From NCBI GenBank assembly GCA_022036555.1, contig CM039132.1, positions 56,014,509-56,078,508 of the forward strand: a DNA stretch of 64,000 nt, in the 5' to 3' direction. The notes beneath the pieces are model-generated. The model did no database searches, was not told the DNA's origin, and worked only from the letters and a program-made list of their open reading frames with translations. Both the position numbers and the translations under genes were made by a program. The number at the start of each line of letters is the position of its first letter. The first letter of the stretch is position 1. Shown one piece after another: positions 35,790 through 46,797 of this stretch. The DNA is from Microstegium vimineum. Its lineage: Eukaryota > Streptophyta > Magnoliopsida > Poales > Poaceae.

Positions 35790-38700
35790 ATGGGGGTGGT
35801 GGAAACTGTGGTGGATGCTGCGACCGGATGGCTGGTGGAAAGCATCCTTGGGAGCTTCTTCACTCGACAGATGGAGGCGTGGGCGCAGGATGCCGGGCTC
35901 GCCGAAGACGTGGAGAACCTTGAGTCTGAGATGAGGAGCGTGCAGATGGTGCTTGCTGCAGCAGAGAGAAGAACAATTGACAACAAACCACTGGCCCGGT
36001 CTCTGGATGAGCTCAAAGAGCTGCTTTATGATGCCGAAGATGTGATGGACGAGCTTGACTACTATCGGCTCCAACAACAGATCCAACAAGGTACCTCACT
36101 CAGATTAGATCACCGCTGTCCTGTACTCTGCTTCTATGTTTCTTGCCTTGCCTACTTGGTTACTATTAATGGCTGCTTTAAGTGTCTTTCTTTAGCTTTT
36201 GTTCGCATAACACCTGTGGGTTTGCTTATGCAGGGGAAGGTCGTACAGATCCTGATGAGAGCTCTGTGTCTTCTTCCACTCCATCTTTTCAACTAGTTGT
36301 AAGTTGGTGCTCAAGTGACAGAAAAAGGAAGAGAGAGGAGGAGGAGCCAAGTCATAGCACCATGCTGCTGCCTCATGAGATCAAACTTGACATTTCTGAG
36401 AGCATCAAGGGGATAGTCAATCGATTACACAAACTTGGCAATTCTGTGCGGAAGGTTCTTCAGCTAGAGATCTCACGCCCTGTTCTTCCATTGGCAAACC
36501 AGGGTCAGTATGTCGCGGCCAGAAACACACGCCTGACAACCTCTGTTCCAGTTGAAGATAAGGTATATGGAAGGGATGTAGAGAGGGATAAGATAATAGA
36601 GTTGTTAATAAATGGGAAATCTAGCGATCTACATGTTCTGCCTATAGTTGGCATTGGTGGTGTTGGGAAGACTACACTTGCAAGATTTGTTTACGGTGAT
36701 CAAAGAATCAAAGAACACTTTGATCTGCGAATGTGGGTTTGTGTGTCTACTAACTTTGACACAATGGGACTAACACGGGAGATCTTGGAGCATGTATGTA
36801 CAGATAGACAACAGTTCGAAAAAATCACCAACTTCAACGTGCTGCAGGATATCCTTCTGAAGAATCTTGAAAACAAAAGATTCTTGCTTGTATTTGATGA
36901 CATGTGGGAGGAAACCGACAGGAGAGGATGGTTGAGCCTGTTAGCCCCACTGAAGCACAATCATGTACCTGGCTGCATGATTTTAGCAACTACTCGAAGA
37001 CCATCAGTTGCAAGAATGATAGAAACAATGGAGCCAGTATCAGTGAACGGTCTGGATGAAAAACAATTTTGGTTGTTCTTCAAGGCATGTGCATTTGGTA
37101 ATGAAAACCATGAGGGTCATCCTAGTTTGCAGTCCATTGGACAGCAGATTGTTAAAGCACTAAAGGGTTGTCCACTGGCTGCACGGAGTGTCGGGGCACT
37201 TTTGAACAGAAATGTTACCTACGAGCACTGGAGGACAGTTCAAAACAAATGGAAATCTCTTCAAGAAGATGATGATGATATTTTGCCTATCTTGAAGCTC
37301 AGTTATGATTTTTTACCAGTCCACCTGCAGCACTGTTTCTCATACTGCTCTTTGTTTCCAGAGGACTATAGATTTAGTTGGGAGAAATTGGTCCATGCTT
37401 GGATATCACAAAACTTTGTGCAGTGCGAAGACCCTTCCAAGAGATTGGAGGAAACAGGGAAGCAATATTTGGATAACTTAGTGGATTTTGGCTTTTTTCA
37501 AAAGGTTGGCTCAGGCTATGTCATGCATGACCTAATGCATGAATTAGCTCAGATGGTTTCGCTAAATGAGTGTGCTACTATAAATGGATCCAACTCTAGT
37601 GCCATTCGACCAAGTGTTCGCCATTTGTCAATCATAACCACCGGTTATGAGAAAGATGGACATTGCAGTATCCCCTGTGACAAGTTTCAGAACATACTAG
37701 AGAATATTGGGTCTTCGAAAAAATTGAGGACCTTGATGGTTTTTGGCCGAAGCAGCATACATTTATTAAGGTTTCTACACATTTTATGCATGAAGTCAAA
37801 GAGTTTACGACTTGTGAGGATTTATGTGACGCATAATGATGTCAGCACCACAACTGATTTGTTAAATCCATATCATCTTCGCTATCTTGAATTTATCGGT
37901 GTGTTCTCCAACACAAATATTTGGACAAATGTAGACCTTAAGAAGAATATTGTTCTTCCTCAAGCTTTGACAAAATTTTATCACCTTCAATTTTTCAACG
38001 CCGGCATTGGATGCAATATTTCTGTACCTACTAGTATGAATAATCTCATTAATTTACGGAATATTATTGCCCATGAGAAAGTGCACTCAGAAATAGCTGG
38101 TGTAGGGAAGCTGACCTCTCTTCAGGGAATAAAATTCAAGGTTCGAATTGTTGGTGAATTCGAGATAAAACAACTTCGATCCATGAGCAATCTTGTAACT
38201 CTTGAAATTTCTCAACTTGAAAATGTGAAGACCAAAGAACAGGCCAGCGGAGCTAGGCTGATGGACAAAGAGTATCTGCAAGAGTTGTCCTTATCATGGA
38301 ATGATTTCAGCATGGGCCATGACTCTTTTATAACTGGGAAAACAGAAGATGTGCTTGAGGGTCTTCAACCTCACGAGAACCTCAAAAGTCTACATATATC
38401 TGGGTACAGTGGTGCTAACTTACCAACCTGGCTTGCCAGTAATTTGTCAATTAAGATGTTGCGGATACTTCATTTAGAGAAGTGCAGGGAATGGCAAATT
38501 CTTCGTCTCGAAATGCTTCCGTTCCTTAGGAAGCTAAAACTGATCAGGATGTGGAAGTTGACAGAAATTTCAATTCCTTCCTTGGAAGAGTTGATCTTGA
38601 TTGAGATGCCAAGATTGGAAAAATGTCTTGGAACTTATGGGAAGGAATTAACCTCCGGTCTAAGGGTGATGATGATCAAGGGCTGCCCCCAACTGAACGA

Positions 38701-41084
38701 GTTCACTCTTTTCCAGAGTGACTTTCGTTTCCATGTGGAGCAGCAGTCATGGTTTTCATCTCTCAGGAAACTCACCATCTGCTATTGTCCCCATATAATG
38801 TAACTACTACTCTTTAATATTCTTGAATACTTGTACTCATTTGCAAATTTTGGCATACTTAGATGAATGATATTGCAGCAAGTGGGAAATCCTTCCACTG
38901 GGAGGAATGAGGGCACTCAAGGAGCTGAAGTTAATGGACCTGCATCTTGTGAGAGAGTTGTCAGTTCCTTCTCTGGAGAAGTTGGAGTTGATTAAAATGC
39001 CAAACCTGGAAAGGTGCAGTGGGCTGATGGCTCCTCCAACTTCACTTCCACAAGAAGAGCAGGAGGTGTGTCTATCTAGTCTCCACAGACTCATCATTCA
39101 TGATTGCCCAAGTCTGATGATCTCTTGTCCTCTTCCACCTTCTGCTCATGTACGGAAAATTTCCATCAAAGGAAAACTATCAATAAATATAGATGGCAAA
39201 TCACTCAATATAAAATCCAATGAGTTGACTGTTTTGGATGACCAGATCTTAGCATTCCATAATCTTAGGGGCATGAGATGGTTGGACATATGGAATTGTC
39301 CAAATTTGATTTCTATTTCAAGTGAAGGTTTCAGCCAGCTCACTGGTTTAGTGTCTTTGAGTATACGCAGCTGCTCTAACTTGTTCAGGCCATCCATCCT
39401 GTTAGAGGCTGCCTCGGAAAAGAGTTCATCTGGAAATATCCCCACCCTCCCAACTCTCAAGCATCTTGATATTTCTTCTTCGGGCATACCAGGGGGGTGG
39501 TTGACTAAAATGCTTCCTCATTTGCGGTGTCTTGAGAGATTGAGCTTACGTCACTGTCCACAAATAAAATGGTTATGGACCAGTCAACCTACAGAAACGG
39601 AAGGACGAAGCAACAGTTTGGCTTCAGCAGTGACGTTGTCAGCAGAAGACCAAACACTACTGAAAGTGCCATCTAACATCCTCTGTTCTCTAAAGCAGCT
39701 AACTATTTCTAGATGTGCAGATCTGGAGTTTTATGGTGGCAAAGGTGGTTTCAGAGAGTTCACCACTCTTGAGAAGCTAGAGATTGATGATTGCCCAAAG
39801 CTGGGTTCGTTGTTGGTGAGCCGCACTAAGGACGATGACACTAGTAATGTGGATATTGGATTACTCCCGTTGTCACTTGAAGTGCTTTCTCTTAGTCATC
39901 TCCCAGAAAACTTGGAGTCCTACTTCCCTAAAGGCTTGGCCTACCTCAGATCCTTGAGCCTCATGGATAGCCCATGTTTGAAGTGTGTACAGCTCCATTC
40001 ATGCACGGCCTTGGAGGAACTTCGAATTTTGAGGTGTGAACAGCTGGGTGCATTGGAGGGTTTGCAATTCCTCACCTCTCTTCGAAGGTTGACAATTTCT
40101 AAGTGTCAACAACTGGGTGCATTGAAGGGCTTGCAGTTCCTCAGCTGTCTTCAAAGCTTGGAAATCGAGACGAATGCTAAGCTACAGGACCAAGAACAGG
40201 GTGGAAATCAGATCGAACTGCTTCCTCCATCAATTGACAGACTTGAGATCTCAAATCTCACAAACAATCTCCAGTCTTGTCTGCTGCCCTGCCTCCCTGC
40301 CATGACCAAATTCGGGATATGGGGAAGTCCAGAATTGACATCTCTACAGCTGCTTGGATACTGTAAGGCACTGACAGAGTTAAGCATTAGACATTGTGAG
40401 TCGCTTGTTTCTCTAGAGCTGGGATGCTGCATGAATCTGACAGAGTTAGAAATTATAGATTGTGAGTCGCTTGCTTTAATCAAGGGATTCCAGTCCATTC
40501 CCAATCTGACGTCCTTCACAGTAGCTGCCTCCTCCGGCTTACCTCCATGGATGGAGCATTTGTTGCAACAACAAGGGACCTGTGAGATCTGGTCTCGATT
40601 GGAAAGACTTGAGATTATTGGGGACACCTCTGTCCTTACCATGTCCCTCTGCAAACAGCTCACGTCTCTACGATACCTAGAGTTGTGGGGGAAAAGAACG
40701 AACCCGATGGTCAGCCTAACGGAAGAACAGGAGAGAGGGCTCCAGCTTCTCACCTCCCTCCGAGAGCTCCACTTTGGGGGCTACCCGAACCTCATGTTAC
40801 TTCCTGCAGATCTGCGAAGCCTTGTCTCCCTCAAGTCCCTGAGAATCTACTCCTGTCCAAGCATCTCAGGGCTGCCGGAACTGCCAGCTTCATGTGATCT
40901 TTATGTGCACGATTGCAGTGAGGAGCTAGCTCAGCGTTTTGAAGAATGGGAACTATGGAGAAGGGAGATGATTGATGATGAGATTTATGTGCATGGTTGC
41001 AGCGAGGAGCTAGCTCAGCGATTCGAAGTATGGGAACTACGGAGAATGGAGATGATTATTGCTCATGAGATTGTGAATCATTAA
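35790..41084 (+). CDS. NLR1: intact CC-NBS-LRR immune receptor, 1690 residues
   Basis: Exons: 35790-36090, 36234-38799 and 38879-41084. The phases match (5073 nt in total) with no internal stop. The coiled-coil domain spans about residues 1-95, with an EDVID-like AEDVMDE at 82-88. NB-ARC: P-loop GIGGVGKTTLA from 240, RNBS-A FDLRMWVCVS, kinase-2 FLLVFDDMW (Asp 322-323), RNBS-B ILATTRR, GLPL as GCPLAARS from 412, RNBS-D CFSYCSLFPED from 468, and MHD at 531-533 within YVMHDLMHELA. LRRs run from about 600 to the C-terminus, which is long for the class. Such proteins are intracellular receptors that sense pathogen effectors and trigger cell death through nucleotide-dependent oligomerisation; the pathogen cannot be predicted here. 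A basic KRKREEEE stretch lies just after exon 1. The C-terminal tail has an 84-bp tandem duplication. All switch motifs are present, so it may be functional. Confidence 0.93.
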
Positions 41085-41359
41085 CCTCTTCCAAGGTACA
41101 CTTTTGTCTTGAGAATAAATTGACACCTTTAATTAACTAATTGCTCTGCAGATGAGACCTTGTACATGCAATCTCTGCCTGTGCTGCTGTACCTACCGTC
41201 TTAGTTCCTCAGCTCAAACATTTGCACGTGCAGGTGTCAACATGTCATACATACATTTGGCCTTGATGGATTAATATGTAAGCACGGTTGTTGCAGATTG
41301 CAGAAGCCCTCGTTTTGAAGTGTTGCATATTATGATCAGGGGCATATATATATGACCTT
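41085..41359. other. NLR1 3' UTR region
   Basis: No gene is present. The sequence after the stop resembles the 3' flank of the other NLR copies in parts. Confidence 0.4.
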
Positions 41360-41775
41360 TTTCTCCTCCTTGTCTCCCTCAAGGTCCTGAGGATCTCATT
41401 CTGTCTGAGCATCTCGGGGATGTCAGAAATGGCAACTTCATGTACATTCTATCATGATCTATGTGTACAATTGTAGCCAGGAGCTATCAACACATGCCAA
41501 GAATTGGAGCGATGATGGAGAAGGGAGATGATTAGTAGACTATGAATTAACCTACCTTCCAAGGTATGTACACAATCAGAGACTTTTCTCTTCAAAGAGA
41601 TGAACACCTTACCCTCCTCTTGCTTGAAGTAAAATTAGTGATGAATTAATCTTTTCTGCAGACTGCACTCACACAAGATGTTGTAGGTGTTGCCATTACC
41701 AGTGTTGCTGCGGTCACCGTCTTCACTCTTCAGCACATAAATCTGCGCAACCGCCATGCCGACCTGTAATTTGGC
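41360..41775 (+). pseudogene. Relic of an NLR C-terminal end downstream of NLR1
   Basis: From 41368 the sequence repeats the end of the NLR LRR (LVSLKVLRIS, then a SISGMSEM-like segment and a WRREMI tail) with stops and a frame shift. From about 41662 a second piece (tgttgctgcggtcaccgtct) matches the tail exon sequence of NLR2 near 52060-52100. It is too short and broken to be a gene. It suggests unequal exchange among cluster members. Confidence 0.7.
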
Positions 41776-42526
41776 CTTCATAACGCTTGGTGCAGATTGC
41801 AGAAGTCCAAGCAAGTTCACAGTGATGCATACTTTCACCAGGGGCGTATATATGGCTTCTCCCTCGTTCCTGTTCATTCCCTGGATGGTGGCTACTTGTT
41901 TGATCGTTTTATACTTCTGTATTTATTTGTGGGTGTAGGGTCTCTTATTTGTACTACTAGTAGTTTTGCTCATTGGTTTATTTGCTGTTGACATTTCCCT
42001 TCTCACTGGTGTGCTGAACTTTAGGACATCAGGTAATGGAAATGAATTGGATTTTTGATCCATCTGCTGCTACCTAATTCAGCCCCCATGCATCCTATGT
42101 TTGTTTCTTCTGTGTCAGTAATCCTCTGACGTGCATGATTCGATCAATGGATATTGTTGGTGTGAACTCGATAGCTGCTAGACGATGCCTGTAAATAATC
42201 ATCAAGAATTTGCATCGCTGTATCTTTTATTTAGCCTGGGATCCGATTTGTCCCATGTCTATGTTCTTTTTGCTGCTGTCGTCTGTTCAGGGGATACGTG
42301 GCTTGACCTGAAAGACCAAGACGGTGCATGCCTAACGCGGTCGCCTAGTGAAAAATGTGGCTATGAAATTCGACGCACTTGTCTGTATATTATTCTCCTC
42401 TCCAAAGTCCAGAGACATAAGTCAGGTGATGCGATTTAAGTTGTCTTTCAAGCCAACCGTTCCAAATTTCAGTTTCCTAAACCTACGCAACACCTAAACT
42501 TGGCCAGCCCACCTACCCATTCCTTC
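41776..42526. other. Intergenic, part homologous to the NLR3 3' flank
   Basis: 41780-41990 shares ordered blocks with the complement of 56690-56870, for example gcagattgcaga, agtgatgcata and cattggtttattt. The remainder shows no feature. Confidence 0.5.
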
Positions 42527-43114
42527 TTGGAAAAAATCCAATTTTACCCCCTCAACCTTAGGACTGCGTCCGTTTTTCCTCCATAAACTATGAAACCATA
42601 AATCTTCCTCCTTCAACTTTGAAAACCGTTCGTTTTACCTCCTCAAGTGATTTTGGCAGTGGTTTTATCTTTTTTTTATTTCGACTGAATTTTTGAAAAA
42701 ACATAGTAAATCATAGAAAAGTCATAAAATAGAAAATTCAAAGTAGATCTGAATATATAATATAGTATATTTTAGTACAAAGTTTTTGTCGTAGTTTTAA
42801 ATCTATAATTTTTTATCATTAATTGGAAAAACTTTGTACTAAAGCATGTCATATTATATGTTCATTGTATAGACCTACTCATGTGGAGTTTAACAAAATT
42901 AAGTTTTCTATTTTATGATTTACTATAATTTTAAAAAAATTCAGCCAAAATAAATAAAAAAGGGAAAAAAGACAAAACCACTATCTAAAACCGGTCAGGG
43001 AGGTAAAACGAACGGTTTTTAAAGTTGGAGGAGGGAAGATTCCCGGTTTCATAATTCAGGGAGAAAAAACGGACGCAGTCTAAAGTTGACGGGGTAAAAT
43101 TAGACTTTTCCACC
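42527..43114. mobile_element. Foldback MITE with long inverted repeats (about 590 bp)
   Basis: Both arms extend for well over 200 bp. The left arm has ccaattttaccccctcaacc, gactgcgtccgttttt and aaccgttcgttttacctcc. The right arm has the complements in reverse order (ggaggtaaaacgaacggttt, aaaacggacgcagtc, gacggggtaaaatt). The transcript would form a long hairpin. No coding sequence. Confidence 0.85.
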
Positions 43115-44059
43115 CTAAAACCAGGCGTCGTGTTGCTGCGTCATCTCTAAGGGGCTCATTGGTGATTTTTTTTAATCTTAGAGTCACTCTCGATTGAGAA
43201 ACCATATTTAAGTGTTCTTTTATGATTGGATTTCCCTGATTTTTTGGAAAGAAGCAGGATAAAGTTTTCCATTAAAATAACCTGAATTGATGAAGCATGT
43301 CTGTCTCATCAAAAGTTAACCTATAGTTTTCTCTTTTGATTTCAGGATGAGAAGTTAACCTCTGCAAATATGACCTAGGAAATAAATTGGCTGATATTTT
43401 AGTGCACAAAGCCATCTTGTTCCTTTTGCTGGTTCTAAATCATAATAGGAGACTAGCTTGAGAAATAATTTTATATTTGAGCTAGCACGGTTACCTTAGG
43501 CAAACATAGTAGCTAATTTTTTTTTGTTGCCCTCTTTTGCTTTTTTTTTATGAAATTGAAGTCATGTTCGTTTCGCTGAAATTTAGCTTATACTGATTTA
43601 TTGTGAGAATAAAATATTGTTTGGTCACTGAAAAGTAGTGTTGATGAATGAGACCTAAATTTCTTCTTCTAAGCAAAGAAAAAAACACTTTATTTACACG
43701 TACTGTACGTCTTTAACTCTTTGAGATTGATGCTTCTCCAAGCCATTGGTTGGATTTATGGCGGGAGTATGTGAGCATGTGCACCGTGGCAAACATGATG
43801 TGGTAGACTGGTTTATTGGGGAGCATGTGCTGGAGAAGAAATTCGGTGGACAAGGGCGAGCGGTTGGACGCGTAGGAGAGTGCTCCATCAACGAGCTCTG
43901 ATGGCCATGGCCTGCCTTGTGATTTGTGAAGCGGCGACAACAGAGCGAGAACAGAAACAACGACACCAATGGCGGGAGGACAGAGCGAGAAGTAGACTCA
44001 ATTCTTTGTGACCCTGAATGTTGCCAAAGTTCTCAGCACGCCATCGGAAAAGTTCCCGT
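43115..44059. other. Intergenic, nothing recognised
   Basis: AT-rich sequence, with a slightly GC-richer patch at 43740-43990 holding overlapping ORFs that look like noise. Confidence 0.4.
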
Positions 44060-45265
44060 GACATTTAAACCATTGTTTTAATTTTTTTTGTTCTCTACAT
44101 GTCATTACCGTCCAAACTTCATAAAACGATGTTAAGTAGAGGACAAAAGGACCATTATGCCCTTGATTCACAACCATGTCCAAGAAATATTCAGGGAAGC
44201 TCCTCTTTCCCTTTGTCTCACAAACGCACTGGACTCACATGTCACGCTCTTCTTCTTCACTGGAACGTGCCCTCGGCGCCGACCAAGCGCGGGGCAGATG
44301 CGACGCTACTAGTGGCAGGGACAGTGCGGGCAGCATGGCCGGTGCAGCCATGCACGCGGATGGTGGGGTAGAGTGCGGCCATGCATGCATGGTGGGCGGT
44401 GCGCTCGAGGCGGCCGCATAGCTGTGCGACATTGGCGGCTGAGCGAGGCATCCACAGCCTCGATGTGCAGCCTGCAGTGGAGCTAGCTGACGTCAGCGGT
44501 GGGGCGAGGAGTGCGTGGCCACGATGTGTAGCAGGCGACGGAGCTTGCCGGCTTCTGCGGCGGGGCGAGGTCGGCGCGACAGGGCACAACTAGTGGCACA
44601 ACCAAGGATAAAATGGTCACTTGTAAAAATATGGCCGGTACATAGAGATAACAACACTAATGGCTAATGTTAGGCGCTCGCCTAGGCGTGCCTAGGAGCC
44701 ATTAATCGCGAGTCGGAGGGTGCCCGCCTCGCCTATGGGGGTAGGCAGACTCCTAGGCGGCGGGCGCCGCCCCGGTGGTGGTGGAGCTTCGGACGGGCGC
44801 GACATCGGGCGCCGACGGCAGAGGAGGTGGTAGGTGGTAGGTGCAGCTGGGAAGAGACGGACGGTGGTGGAGGCGACAGGGAGGAGGAGCCCGGCGGTGG
44901 TCGATCTGGTGGCGGGCGTCTCACGGCTGGGAACTCCGCCGGTGCGGCGGTCGCAATGGAGTCGTGCGGATGGGTGGAAATGGCTGAATAGATAAAGTGG
45001 GAGGGTGGATAAGTGGGCTGCTGAGCTTTTTTGATGGACCTTTATTTAACTTTAGGTCCATAGATGTCTTATTTTCTTTTTTATTTAAGGTAATTTAAAG
45101 TAATAAATAGGTATAAAAATTAAAACACCTAAGAAAACATCTAGGCGCGATTAACCCCACCTAGGCGCTAGGCGAATCCGCCTACCATCTGCGAAAATAA
45201 GGCTAATAGAAACAACGGTAGTGGCATGTAGAGAATAAGAAAAAATGTTTCGATGGCATAGATGA
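44060..45265. mobile_element. Possible Mutator-like or other DNA element with GC-rich interior
   Basis: An imperfect inverted repeat joins 44090-44112 (ttctctacatgtcattaccg) and the complement of 45218-45240 (ttctctacatgccactaccg). Between them is GC-rich sequence with ORFs on both strands but no recognisable domain, plus the ctaggcg element listed separately. A gene-fragment carrier (Pack-MULE type) is possible but unproven. Confidence 0.4.
44655..45215. mobile_element. Nested element with ctaggcg subterminal repeats
   Basis: The left end carries aggcgctcgcctaggcgtgcc and the right end carries ctaggcgcgattaa plus ctaggcgctaggcgaat in inverted relation. The core at 44750-44950 is GC-rich. 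Its style resembles the ctatagcg element at 19903-20475. Termini are approximate. Confidence 0.4.
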
Positions 45266-45770
45266 CACATGAATTTTTTCAGTGGTCTATGGAGAATTTT
45301 TGTAAGATTAAGTGGTTCACAGGGAATTATCTCTTATTCTTGTCGTATTCATATGATGTAAGTTTTTATTTTCTTCTATTATGTGGATTTTTATTCTTTT
45401 GTTTTCCTTATGTTTTGTTCAACCTTTTACGTATTTATTTTATTTTATTTTCATATTACATGAGTTTTTAATGGTATATTTTGGTCTAGAACATTATTCT
45501 TGTGGGGATGGAATACTTCTTTGGATTTGAACGGATTCTTTGGACAGGAAGCGGCAGGAAGCGCGAGCGAGCAGGGCGGGCCAGCTAGCTCATGCAATCA
45601 TTGAGGAACTGACCCAGGCCCGCGACTCCACCCTATGCTTCTCCACGAGGTCGTGGGCCTTACATGTCAAGCCCAATCAAAGCATCCATGGCACCGCCCG
45701 CCGGCCAAGTGACTGGAATAATCCATTCTATGAGACCTCGCTGCCCGTGTCTGGGACGCAGAGCTAATCG
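45266..45770. other. Intergenic, nothing recognised
   Basis: A T-rich segment (45300-45480) is followed by mixed sequence. The ORF at 45540-45767 has no recognisable domain. Confidence 0.4.
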
Positions 45771-45888
45771 ATGGAGGAGGAGGAGAGCTGGGTGCGGCGC
45801 TGTCTCGTCGACGTCACCGCCCGGGCTCCGGCGCCCCTCCCCATCCGGATTCCACGCAGCTGCCGCGCGAACAGCCCGCCATTGCCAG
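45771..45888 (+). other. Possible orphan first exon
   Basis: An ATG opens 39 GC3-rich codons (MEEEESWVRRCLVDVTARAP, then a Pro/Arg-rich stretch) ending at an exact GT donor (ggtaatt at 45888). It looks like the first exon of a nuclear gene, but no continuing exon was found before NLR2. It could be a relic or chance. No family is recognised. Confidence 0.3.
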
Positions 45889-46546
45889 GTAATTACTTCA
45901 CGCGCTGAGCTTCTGAACTCTCTCCCTCACGGCCTCACTCCCAACTGCTTCACGCGGCGCCGGTCCAAGGCCTCACTGATGGACGCGCGCGTCGTTTTTG
46001 GGCGTCTTCAGGCCTCGTTCCCTATTAATTAGTGTTTACCTCTTGTAGTAAAAAAATCAGGCCTTTTGCTCCATCGATGCCATACCGAAATAACACAAGG
46101 GATGAGGCTGATTATGGCTTGTAGTATATATAGGACTAATCTCCTTTGATTTCTTCCAATCCACCTCAAATCCACTGGTACTCCCTTTTCAAGAGGCAGA
46201 GCAAGAAACAAAAGACTTTAAGCAACAGTGAGGACCAGTTCTCAGGGTTATCCAAGCTCACTCAGGCAGCTTCCAAGAGACTGCAGTGCAGAATCACATG
46301 CAGGCAGCTGCTCTATGACTGTGACTATGGCCTATGGGAATCCAGTCAACGAGCTGCTCTATGACTATGACTATGACTGTGACTAGTAGGGGACTAGTAG
46401 TAGCTCACTAGTCACTAGGTGTTTGGAGGCCACAACTCCTTTGTCACTGGGCCCACATGTCATTGAGTCGGGTGGACCTACATGTCATTCACTGAAGTGG
46501 CCATCATTACCATTGATATTGTTCATCGTTGAGTTTTTAGATACTA

Positions 46547-46674
46547 TCAGCCTGTTCGCTTGGCTTTTCAGCCGGCTTAAATCCAGCCGGAACAGTGTTT
46601 TTCTCTCACAAGAAATCAGCCAACAGTGAATAATCCTGTCGGAACAGTGCATAATCCTGCCAAACGAACAGGCC
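46547..46674. mobile_element. Short MITE, gcctgttcgcttggc ends
   Basis: The left end gcctgttcgcttggc is matched by the complement of the right end ccaaacgaacaggc. About 128 bp. A common grass MITE type. It lies about 120 bp before the NLR2 ATG, so it sits in that gene's promoter. Confidence 0.75.
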
Positions 46675-46797
46675 ATATACTAGTGCAGCTGCGCACCCTA
46701 ACCTCCCTTCCCATCCAATGTCTTGTACTCTACCACAAAGCTATTCAACAAGAACAGTCTCTTTGCCCTCTTCCTGCTTCCTTGGGTGAACTGAGAG

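Noticed and set aside
40208..40753. 181-codon minus-strand ORF within NLR1
   Set aside because: It is the antisense of the LRR exon, and the same shadow occurs in NLR2 and NLR3.
44176..44593. Ala/Gly/Arg-rich ORFs in the GC-rich patch
   Set aside because: No recognisable domain, and several frames are open at once; treated as transposon interior.
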